Shown: positions 1 to 7,360 of the stretch, one piece after another
How positions within the stretch are numbered: position 1 is the first letter of the stretch
Layout of the letters: each line of letters begins with the position of its first letter
Assembly (NCBI GenBank): GCA_020161245.1
Contig: JAIUOK010000005.1
Coordinates: forward strand, 60,255-124,254
Reading direction: 5' to 3'
Source: Actinomycetota bacterium
GTDB lineage: Bacteria; Actinomycetota; Actinomycetes; S36-B12; CAIYMF01
Length of the DNA stretch: 64,000 bases
The notes under the pieces: model-generated
What the model saw: only the letters and a program-made list of their open reading frames with translations
The model's database searches: none
Told to the model about the DNA's origin: nothing
Position numbers and translations under genes: made by a program

Positions 1-626
1 CCGTGCTCGAGCACCCGGGGGACGTCGCGCCCGCGCAGCGGCGACGCCTGCTCCCACGTGGCGGCGAGCAGGTCGAGCAGCGGGTGGCCCGAAGGCGCCA
101 CCTGCTCCAGCCTGGCGGCGGCGGGCGCGAGCAGCTCGTCGAGCGCGGCACCGCCGTCGGAGCGCCCCGTGACCGGCAGCCCACGCACCCAGGCCACGGC
201 GACATCGGCCGACCTCGGGTCGCGGCGCACGCGCGCATGGTTGAGCGGCTCGCCCTCCACCGGCGTCTCGACCAGCACGCGGCGCTCCCCCGCCGTCACG
301 CAGGCCAGCGCCTCCGGGGCGGTGCCGCGCAGATCCGGCGCGAGCTCGTGGAGGCGGCGCAGCACCGTGCCCTCGTGCAGCACCCCCTCGGTGTCCCACG
401 CGCCGCGCGGGGTCTTGAGGACCCCGAGCACCCGGCCCCGGCGAACCACCAGGCCGACCACGTGGCGGCTCTCGGCGAAGGCGGGGGTCACGTGCAGCAC
501 GGGCGCGCCCTCGGGCAGCAGCTCGGCCATCCGCGACGCCGGCTCCACCCACTCCAGCGGTCCGGCGGGCTGCAGCGTGCCGGCGCGCAGGCCCGCGACC
601 ACGCCCTCGAGGTAGGTGGCCTGCAT
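1..626 (-). CDS. APH/kinase-like phosphotransferase, partial (C-terminus outside window)
   Basis: The gene starts at ATG 626 and runs off the left edge, so about 208 N-terminal residues are visible. The visible part resembles the N-lobe of aminoglycoside-phosphotransferase-like kinases: a strand ending in VLKTPR (candidate ATP-binding lysine about residue 71), then a helix with a conserved-looking glutamate (LHEGTVLRRL, about residue 85), then a hinge-like VLVETPVEGEPLN segment. The catalytic HxDxxxxN loop would lie beyond the edge. Its ATG shares one base with the flippase stop (TGATG), so it is co-translated with the polysaccharide genes upstream. Kinases of this fold are often found in cell-surface polysaccharide clusters, but the substrate cannot be told. 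The fold call is by motif only. Confidence 0.6.
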   Translation of the reverse strand, partial: MQATYLEGVVAGLRAGTLQPAGPLEWVEPASRMAELLPEGAPVLHVTPAFAESRHVVGLVVRRGRVLGVLKTPRGAWDTEGVLHEGTVLRRLHELAPDLRGTAPEALACVTAGERRVLVETPVEGEPLNHARVRRDPRSADVAVAWVRGLPVTGRSDGGAALDELLAPAAARLEQVAPSGHPLLDLLAATWEQASPLRGRDVPRVLEH

Positions 627-2713
627 CAGGGCTTCCGCCCGACGGCGACGCGGTCGCGCGCGACCAGGCCGGTGAGGCCGAGGAGCACGAGTACGTGGGC
701 TGCCAGGGCGAGCAGCCGCCCACGCGTGCTGCCCTCGTTGCGCGCCAGTGCCGTGAGCACGGCGTCGCGGGAGTCGAGCGGCACGAGCATCGTGCGCCGC
801 GAGCGCCGCGGCGCCTCCCAGAACAGACGGACGTCGACGAGCCCGGCCTCCTGCAGCGAGCGGACCGACGATCTCAGCCCCGCGCGCGTGGGCGCCAGGA
901 CGACGACGATGCCGCCGGACGGCGCCGCCGCCACCGCGGCCGCGAGCTCGGCGTGCCCGAGTGGGCCGATGCGCGTGCCGGCGCCGACGTCGGGGAGCAG
1001 GAACAGGGTGTCTCCGTGGCGCGGGTCGGCCGCCACGACGGGCGCAGCACTCGGGGCCGCATCGGTGGTCGCCGGGGCCTGCTGCCGGTAGGGGTTGCGG
1101 CTCGGGCGCCGCGACGGCCGCGACAGCCGGCGCAGCACCGTGCCGGCCACCGGGATCTTGAGCAGCTCGGGGAACGTGTGCGGGACGTCGAGGTAGGGCA
1201 CCGAGACGGCGAGCACGACGAGCGAGATCGCCGCGGACACCACGAACGCCGCGACGAACCCGAGCCCGAGGGCCGCCTGGATCGCGAACGACGCCAGGAC
1301 ACCGATCAGCATCGCGACGTAGGGCAGCGCGACGCCCGGGTCGGCGACCCGCGTGGGCAGGCCGCGCAGGGTCAGCTGGCGGATGATGTTGCTGACGACG
1401 AGCGCCACCGACATCGCGACCGCGGCGCCCCAGGCGCCGTAGCGCGGGATCAGCCAGAACGACAGGCCGGTGCCCACGATGAGCGTGATGATGTTCGACC
1501 AGAACAGCCACCGCAGCCGGCCGGCCGTGGCCAGCATGATCGCGCTGAAGCCTGTCGCCGACTGGAACCAGAAGCCGATCGCGGTGATGACCAGCAGCTC
1601 GGCGCTGGCGGCGTACCGCTCCCCCAGCAGCGTGGTGACCGTGGGCTCGGCGAAGCCGGTGGAGAGAACGAGCGTGGGGTACGAGGCGAGCGCCACCCAC
1701 AGCGCGGTGCGCCAGTACGACAGGCGCAGGTTGTGCATGTCGCCCTGGCTCCACTGGCGCGCGGCCAGCGGCGGGTAGAGCACCCAGAACGCGCCGGAGG
1801 CCGCCATGGCCAGCGTGGCGATGGGCTGCACCGCGCGCAGGTTCGCCACGGCGTCGGCGGTGGCGACGGCGCCGAGGACGAGCGTGGGCAGCGAGATGAC
1901 CACGACGTAGGTGAGGTTCGAGGTGATCATCGGGAAGCCCTCGCGCAGCAGCGCGCGGACAGGCAGGTCGGGACCCCGGCCGCCCATCCCCTCGATGACC
2001 CCGGTGGTGATGAGCAGGCGGGCCAGCATCACCAGGTAGATGCTCAGGCCCACCACCGCCGCGATCACGTACGCGACGGTGAGCCCGAAGACGCTCGCGC
2101 CGAGCAGGTAGGTGACCAGGATCGCGGTCAGGCGCAGGCCGGGCTCGAGCAGGTAGCGCCGGAAGAACACCGCCCGCGCCTTGGCGAAGGTGGCGAAGGT
2201 GTTCATCACCATCGCGTCGAGCGCGGCCAGCGGCGCGAGCAGGACGGTGAGCACGAGGATCTGCGCCGCCGTCCCCGACGGCGCGATGCCCGGCGACAGC
2301 AGCCGGTGCCAGAGCAGGACGGCGACGAACACGACCGAGCCGAGGCCGACCACGATCGAGGCCTCGGTGACGAGGACGCCGACGATCTTGCGGTCGTCGC
2401 CCTTCTCGTCGTAGAGCGCGAGGAAGCGCGAGTCGATGCGGTCGAGGCCCAGCGGGATGATCGACTGCACGAGCGTCACGATCGACAGCGCCCAGGCGAA
2501 CGAGCCGTAGTCGTCCTTGGTGAGGATGCGCACCAGCAGCAGCTGGATGACCAGGCCCAGGGCCATGCCCAGGACGCGGCCGATCAGCAGCAGCGCCGAC
2601 CCGCGCGTGTGCGCCTTCGACGACGCCTTCACGCGCGGCGCACGCGGCGCCGGCTCCTCCTCCAGCACGGAGCCGGTCGAGACGTCGACGCCCTCGGCGG
2701 GCTCCTGGCTCAC
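626..2713 (-). CDS. Polysaccharide flippase (Wzx/MATE-like) with methyltransferase-like C-terminal extension
   Basis: This 695-residue membrane protein probably moves lipid-linked polysaccharide units across the membrane. After a 45-residue polar N-terminus come about twelve hydrophobic segments with the flippase signature near the first helix (RGSALLLIGRVLGMALGLV, then LTKDDYGSFAWALS). Usual flippases are near 450-520 residues. Here the last ~150 residues are soluble: SGGIVVVLAPTR followed by LQEAGLVDVRLFWEAP, which looks like the last strands of a SAM methyltransferase without its glycine-rich loop, then a final hydrophobic helix. Start GTG 2713 is chosen because it overlaps the kinase-like gene's stop as GTGA. 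The next gene begins inside its stop codon, so the three genes are translationally coupled. Confidence 0.85.
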   Translation of the reverse strand: MSQEPAEGVDVSTGSVLEEEPAPRAPRVKASSKAHTRGSALLLIGRVLGMALGLVIQLLLVRILTKDDYGSFAWALSIVTLVQSIIPLGLDRIDSRFLALYDEKGDDRKIVGVLVTEASIVVGLGSVVFVAVLLWHRLLSPGIAPSGTAAQILVLTVLLAPLAALDAMVMNTFATFAKARAVFFRRYLLEPGLRLTAILVTYLLGASVFGLTVAYVIAAVVGLSIYLVMLARLLITTGVIEGMGGRGPDLPVRALLREGFPMITSNLTYVVVISLPTLVLGAVATADAVANLRAVQPIATLAMAASGAFWVLYPPLAARQWSQGDMHNLRLSYWRTALWVALASYPTLVLSTGFAEPTVTTLLGERYAASAELLVITAIGFWFQSATGFSAIMLATAGRLRWLFWSNIITLIVGTGLSFWLIPRYGAWGAAVAMSVALVVSNIIRQLTLRGLPTRVADPGVALPYVAMLIGVLASFAIQAALGLGFVAAFVVSAAISLVVLAVSVPYLDVPHTFPELLKIPVAGTVLRRLSRPSRRPSRNPYRQQAPATTDAAPSAAPVVAADPRHGDTLFLLPDVGAGTRIGPLGHAELAAAVAAAPSGGIVVVLAPTRAGLRSSVRSLQEAGLVDVRLFWEAPRRSRRTMLVPLDSRDAVLTALARNEGSTRGRLLALAAHVLVLLGLTGLVARDRVAVGRKP

Positions 2714-3945
2714 CGCGACCACGTGCGCCAGACGAGGTCCTCCACGTCCCGTCGCACGGCGTCGGCGTCCTGCGTCGCATCGACCACGGCGACGTTGGGG
2801 TAGCGCCCCTGCAGCTCGAGGTAGCGCTGACGGCGCTCCTCGAGCAGCTCGACGGTGTGCTCGCCCTTGCGCGCGAACATCACCTCGCCGGGCGCGTCGA
2901 GCACGACGAACAGGTCGGGCGCGGGGCAGCTGTGCTCCAGCAGCGTGTAGCTGATGCGGGCGCGCGCGGTGGGCTTGCCGGGGCGCAGCAGCGCGTCGAC
3001 CACGTGCCGGTCGTAGAGCAGCAGGCGGCCGCGGCGGACGTCGACGGCCCCCTTGGTGGAGCGCCACCGCAGGGTCACCAGCTTCGCGCCGAGGCCCACT
3101 CCCGGGACGCGCTTCCAGAGCGGCTCGTGCGGGTCCTGCCGGAACACGCCGAGGTAGCGGATGCTCACGGCCATCGGGACGCTGTCGCGCAGGCCCTCGA
3201 CCAGCGTCGACTTGCCGGCGCCGTCGGGCCCGAGGACGGCCACCGACACGCCGCGGCGCCCTGGGGCTCCCCAGTCGAGCGCCTCACGGACCTTGCGGGC
3301 CTTCGCCGCAGGGCCGCCCGCGACCGGCTTGAGCAGCGGGCGCCACGCGTCGAGCAGCGCGCGCAGCGGCGCGTCGTCGCCGCCGAGGGCCTTCTCGGCC
3401 GCAGCCGCACCGGCCGCAGCCGAACCGGCTCCGAGCACCGAGTCGATGGCCGGCACGAGCGGGCTGTCGAGCGGCGGCACGCCGGTCAGCGACGCCGGGC
3501 CGCGGTGCACCGCGCGCACGAGCGCCAGCCAGTCGCGGTCGTCGTCGCGCAGCCGCTGCACGCCGTCGTCGTCGGGCACGGCACGGTCGAGGAGCAGCTC
3601 GAGCACCGGCAGGGTGCGGCTGCGCCCACCGGCCGCCTCGACCACGGCGAGGAGGTCGACGACGAACCAGCCGTCGTGGGCGCGGCGCAGCAGGAGCCGG
3701 TGCGGCTCGTGCTCGGGGGCGCGGCGGCGCAGGAACCCGGCCGACTCGATCGCCGCCTGGGCACGGTCGAGGTCGTCGGGCGCCACGAGGACGTCGACGT
3801 CGCCGCCGGGCCGGTCGAGCGCGCCCCGGTACATCACCCAGCGCGCGCCGGAGGCGTCGAGGGCGGCGAAGACGGCGGCGAGCTCCGGGCGCAGCAGCGG
3901 ACGGGAGACAGCGGCGTCGCCGGTCCCGAGGTCGGGTGCGGTCAC
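2710..3945 (-). CDS. Nucleotidyltransferase-like / thymidylate-kinase-like fusion protein
   Basis: This 411-residue protein has two parts. Residues about 20-150 resemble the nucleotidyltransferase fold (YRGALDRPGGDVDVLV, with a DxD pair at about 49-51). Residues about 233-405 are a P-loop kinase domain like thymidylate kinase, with Walker A GPDGAGKST at about 239-247, a YDRHVVDALL segment and a VVLDAPGEVMFARKGEH LID-like region. Such fusions occur in actinobacterial exopolysaccharide clusters, where their biochemical role is not established to my knowledge; an ordinary dTMP kinase would be shorter and lack the first domain. The GTG start overlaps the stop of the secreted PKD/malectin gene as GTGA, and its own stop overlaps the flippase start as GTGA. 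This coupling points to a shared task in glycan assembly. Confidence 0.8.
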   Translation of the reverse strand: MTAPDLGTGDAAVSRPLLRPELAAVFAALDASGARWVMYRGALDRPGGDVDVLVAPDDLDRAQAAIESAGFLRRRAPEHEPHRLLLRRAHDGWFVVDLLAVVEAAGGRSRTLPVLELLLDRAVPDDDGVQRLRDDDRDWLALVRAVHRGPASLTGVPPLDSPLVPAIDSVLGAGSAAAGAAAAEKALGGDDAPLRALLDAWRPLLKPVAGGPAAKARKVREALDWGAPGRRGVSVAVLGPDGAGKSTLVEGLRDSVPMAVSIRYLGVFRQDPHEPLWKRVPGVGLGAKLVTLRWRSTKGAVDVRRGRLLLYDRHVVDALLRPGKPTARARISYTLLEHSCPAPDLFVVLDAPGEVMFARKGEHTVELLEERRQRYLELQGRYPNVAVVDATQDADAVRRDVEDLVWRTWSR

Positions 3946-6170
3946 GGAGTCAGGACCTCGATGGCGTTGACCATGGGGTTGTCGAGCCCTCGGCCGAAGG
4001 TGATGCTGATCGGGCCGCTCGTGCTGACCGTGTACTCGCGCACGATGCCCTTCTTGGCGCCGCCGGCCGCGGCGAAGATGTCGAACCCGGTGAGCACCTT
4101 GGTGCCGTTGATCGTCACGTCGAAGGTGCGCTTCCCCGCGGCGGTCCAGTAGGTCTCGGCGAAGTACAGCCGCACCTTGTACGTGCCGGCCGAGGGCACC
4201 GGCATCGTCCAGATCATGTCCTTGCCGCCGCTCACGTCGTAGCGGCCGGTCTGGAACAGCGTCGACGGCGTGCCCGACGGGATCGTCGCGCTCGACATGT
4301 CGATCGCCGACGTCGTCGTGGTCACCTTGTTCTTGGTCGCGGCGCTGTTGGACCACGGCGACGGGTTGGCCACCGTGTCGACCGTCCAGCCGCCGGTCAG
4401 CGCGGCACCGCCGGCGTTCACACGGTCGATGACGGTGCCCACCGGGGTGACCGTCGGGGTGGGCGACGGCGAGGTGGGGGTGGGCGACGGCGAGGGGGCC
4501 ACGCCGATCACGGTGGTGGCCGTGGTGCTGCCGCCGGCGTTCGACGCGGTGAGCGTCACGGTGTAGGAGCCCTGCGTCGCGTAGCGGTGCGTCACCGACG
4601 AGCCGCTGCCGGTGGTGCCGTCGCCGAAGTCCCAGGTCCACGACGTCGGGCCGCCGGTGCTCGTGTCGGTGAACGTGACGTCGAGCGGCGCGGTGCCGGT
4701 GGACGGCGTCGCGGTGAACGAGGCGGTGGGCGCCGAGACCGTGGGCGTGGGCGACGCGCTCGTGGGCGTGGCAGTGGGCGACGTGGTGGTCGGCGTGGGC
4801 GACGGGGTGGTGCCGCCGATGGCCGAGAACCAGTAGCGCTGCGGGGTCTCGGTCTGAGCCAGCACGAGGATGCCCGACTCGACGGTGGGCAGCTGCTTGC
4901 TCGTGGTGGCGTTGTTCATCGTGTCGTTGCCGATGTCGCGCAGCAGCACCGTGCCGGTCGCCGGGAACGACAGCGACGACAGCGACGAGTGCTTCGCGAG
5001 GATGTCGCCCTCGAAGGCGACCGTGCCCGACACGCGGGGCGCGGTGTAGTAGACGTCGATGCCGTCGGAGTCGACGGCGAGCACCGGACGGGTCGCCGAC
5101 TCGGCGACGGTGGCGATCGTGGCGGTGTCCCAGGTGCCGCTCGAGGGCGTGTAGACCGCGGCCACGAGCAGCGGGTCGCTGGAGACGGAGGGAGTCGCGT
5201 CGTTGCGGCTCGTCTTGAACGCGACCACGACCCGCTTGGCCGGGTCGCCGGGGATGGCGCGGGCCGACAGGTGGTCGTCGGCCATGAGGGTGCCGGTGAC
5301 GATGGGGGCGCCGGTCCAGCTCGCGCCGGCGTCGGTCCGGCGGGCCGCCCAGATCTGCCCGGTGGCCTGGTTGCTCCAGATCAGCGTCGTCACACCGTTG
5401 GCGGAGACGATCGTGGAGATGTCGTCGGACGACCCGGTCGTGGCCACGGTGCTGTCCGCTGCGGCGAGGTTGGTGAGGCTCGGGACGTACTGCGAGCCGA
5501 AGGACACCGAGGCGGCGTCGGCGCTGCCGGACGTGCTCACGAGGTACGGCCGCTTGTAGCGGGCGAAGGTGGCCCACAGCTTGCCGTTGCCGTCCTGCGC
5601 GATCGTCATCGTCTCGGCGGAGTTCGGCGCGATGGTCACCGGGAAGCCGGCGTCGGGGGTCCATGCGGAGCCGTTCCACGAGTAGCGGAACAGGCGGGCC
5701 GGCTCGGTGGTCGAGGTGGCCGACGAGCTCGACGCGACGGCGTGCGACGCCACGAACAGGTGGGTGCCGTTCCACAGCACGTCGGCGGAGGTGGCGCCGC
5801 GGGGGTCGAGGGCCACCCCGGTGTCGAACCACTGGCCGGCCGTGCGGTCGAGCCGGGCGATGGTCCACCCGCCGGTGGCCATCGACGCCATCGACGCCCA
5901 CCACGAGCCGAACGCGAACCAGACCTTGCTCTCCGGCTTCGGGGCGGTGGGGATCGCGTTGGGGAACCCGGTGGTCACGGCGCCCGGCGTCCCCTTGTCG
6001 CCGGCCGCGGCCTGCGCGGCCGGTGCGGCCGCGGCGACGGACACCGCAGTGAGCAGCGCAGCGACCAGCGATGTCGCGACGACGGCCGCGATGGACCTGT
6101 GCGCGCCCCTGGCGGGGAGGCCGCCCCGCGACGCGCGCACCGATGACGACCTCTGCCCCGTGGTGTTCAT
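3942..6170 (-). CDS. Secreted protein with N-terminal propeller-like domain, PKD domain and malectin domain
   Basis: This 742-residue protein is predicted to be exported: the basic N-terminus is followed by a hydrophobic stretch ending in APAAQAAAG. Residues about 60-440 form an unnamed domain beginning with PKPESKVWFAFGSWWASM, which also starts the protein encoded at 7361-9613. A PKD domain follows (TWDFGDGTTG; HRYATQGSYTVTLTASN), flanked by Ser/Thr/Pro linkers. The C-terminal ~160 residues resemble malectin, a carbohydrate-binding fold (RVNAGGAA; YKVRLYFAETYW; FDIFAAAGG). A cell-surface glycan-binding role is inferred. ATG 6170 was preferred over ATG 6209 because it places the signal peptide near the N-terminus. 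The gene is divergent from the GT2 gene and overlaps the kinase-like gene downstream. Confidence 0.85.
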   Translation of the reverse strand: MNTTGQRSSSVRASRGGLPARGAHRSIAAVVATSLVAALLTAVSVAAAAPAAQAAAGDKGTPGAVTTGFPNAIPTAPKPESKVWFAFGSWWASMASMATGGWTIARLDRTAGQWFDTGVALDPRGATSADVLWNGTHLFVASHAVASSSSATSTTEPARLFRYSWNGSAWTPDAGFPVTIAPNSAETMTIAQDGNGKLWATFARYKRPYLVSTSGSADAASVSFGSQYVPSLTNLAAADSTVATTGSSDDISTIVSANGVTTLIWSNQATGQIWAARRTDAGASWTGAPIVTGTLMADDHLSARAIPGDPAKRVVVAFKTSRNDATPSVSSDPLLVAAVYTPSSGTWDTATIATVAESATRPVLAVDSDGIDVYYTAPRVSGTVAFEGDILAKHSSLSSLSFPATGTVLLRDIGNDTMNNATTSKQLPTVESGILVLAQTETPQRYWFSAIGGTTPSPTPTTTSPTATPTSASPTPTVSAPTASFTATPSTGTAPLDVTFTDTSTGGPTSWTWDFGDGTTGSGSSVTHRYATQGSYTVTLTASNAGGSTTATTVIGVAPSPSPTPTSPSPTPTVTPVGTVIDRVNAGGAALTGGWTVDTVANPSPWSNSAATKNKVTTTTSAIDMSSATIPSGTPSTLFQTGRYDVSGGKDMIWTMPVPSAGTYKVRLYFAETYWTAAGKRTFDVTINGTKVLTGFDIFAAAGGAKKGIVREYTVSTSGPISITFGRGLDNPMVNAIEVLTP

Positions 6171-6266
6171 GGTGCTGCGAGGATAGCCGGGGGCAACCGC
6201 CCGGCCCATGGTCCGAACGTCCCCGGATACCTGGCGTTAACGAGAAATCGTCCGAACGGAGCAGTA
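6171..6266. promoter_or_regulatory. Divergent promoter region between PKD/malectin gene and GT2 gene
   Basis: These 96 bases separate two divergently transcribed genes and must carry at least part of both promoters. The stretch is locally AT-richer than its surroundings (GTTAACGAGAAATCG around 6235-6249). A GGAG ribosome binding site at 6258-6261 serves the rightward gene. No clear sigma-70 pair could be assigned. Confidence 0.4.
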
Positions 6267-7283
6267 GTGCCGACCGACGACGACCTCACCGCAGTCGAGC
6301 CGTCACCGTCCGTCGTCATCCCGACGCACAACCGCCGGGAGCGCATCCTCGCGCTGGTCGGGCGGCTGCTCGCGGATGACGGCGACGGGGAGATCGTCGT
6401 GGTGGACGACTGCAGCCGCGACGGCACCGCCGACGCCCTCGCGGCGCTCGTGGCGGGCAGCCCGCGGCTGCACGTGCTGGCCCTCACCGAGCCGGCGGGC
6501 GCGTCCCGGGCGCGCCTGGCAGGAGCGCGCGCCGCCACGGGCGACGTCCTGGTGATGCTCGACGACGACGTCATGCCCGCGCCCGGCCTCGTGGCCAAGC
6601 ACGTCGCCCACCACGCGGCCTACCGCGCGACGTCGCCCGACGACCCGGACGGCCTGCTGGTGCTGGGGTACATGCCCACGACCGTCCCGTCCCCGCTGCC
6701 GGCGGGGGCGTTCGCCACCGCGCTCTACGCGCAGGAGTACGAGAAGCGCTGCGCTGGCTACGAGCGCGACCCCTCGACGATCATGACGGCCCTGTGGCTG
6801 GGCAACGCGTCGCTCTCGCGCGCCCGCTACCTGCACGCCTTCGAGTCGGGCCTCATGCCGACGTTCCCCTACCGCCACGAGGACCGCATCCTCGGCATCG
6901 TGCTGCGCGAGCTCGGCGTCCACGGGGTGTTCGACCGCGCGATCCACGCCACCCACGAGCACAACCGCCCGCTGCCGAAGTTCCTCAAGGACGCCTACGA
7001 CAACGGCCGCGGCCGCGAGGAGATCCACCGCCTCTACCCCGAGGTGGTGCCGGACGACGCCGAGCAGGAGTACCTCTCCGACCTGCCGGCGCCGCTGCGC
7101 GCGCTGGTGTCGAGCACGTCGCGCGAGCCGGTGCGCCGCGCCGTCGTGGGCACGCTGTCGACCGGCATCCGCGCCACCGGCCGCCTCGGCGCACGCGGCC
7201 CCGAGACGACGCTGGCCAAGATCGCCCGTCGCGTCGAGCTCATGCACGGAGCCCGGGCTGCGCGCGGGGCGCAGCGGGGCTGA
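6267..7283 (+). CDS. Glycosyltransferase family 2
   Basis: This 338-residue protein has the GT-A fold signature of family 2: SVVIPTHNRRERI at the N-terminus, VVVDDCSRDGTADAL, and the metal-binding motif MLDDDVMPAPG at about residue 95. Family 2 enzymes transfer a sugar from a nucleotide-sugar to an acceptor at the cytoplasmic face of the membrane; donor and acceptor cannot be told here. There is no membrane segment. The region about 160-260 (LGNASLSRARY; YRHEDRILGIVLRELG) matches the acceptor-side half. The start GTG 6267 has GGAG six bases upstream. It is transcribed away from the coupled leftward polysaccharide genes but probably serves the same glycan. Confidence 0.9.
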   Translation: MPTDDDLTAVEPSPSVVIPTHNRRERILALVGRLLADDGDGEIVVVDDCSRDGTADALAALVAGSPRLHVLALTEPAGASRARLAGARAATGDVLVMLDDDVMPAPGLVAKHVAHHAAYRATSPDDPDGLLVLGYMPTTVPSPLPAGAFATALYAQEYEKRCAGYERDPSTIMTALWLGNASLSRARYLHAFESGLMPTFPYRHEDRILGIVLRELGVHGVFDRAIHATHEHNRPLPKFLKDAYDNGRGREEIHRLYPEVVPDDAEQEYLSDLPAPLRALVSSTSREPVRRAVVGTLSTGIRATGRLGARGPETTLAKIARRVELMHGARAARGAQRG

Positions 7284-7302
7284 ACGGCCGGCCCGTTCCA
7301 TG

Positions 7303-7340
7303 GCGAAGGGCGCCCTCCCCGCGGGGAGGGCGCCCTTCGC
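7303..7340. terminator. Strong bidirectional hairpin terminator
   Basis: A perfect 18-bp inverted repeat (arms 7303-7320 and 7323-7340, GCGAAGGGCGCCCT... and its complement) with almost no loop lies between the convergent ends of the GT2 gene (7283) and the PKD/FN3 gene (7361). There is only a short pyrimidine run after it (TTCT). It is well placed to end transcription from both sides. Confidence 0.85.
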
Positions 7341-7360
7341 TTCTGCGGAGGCCGGGCTGA

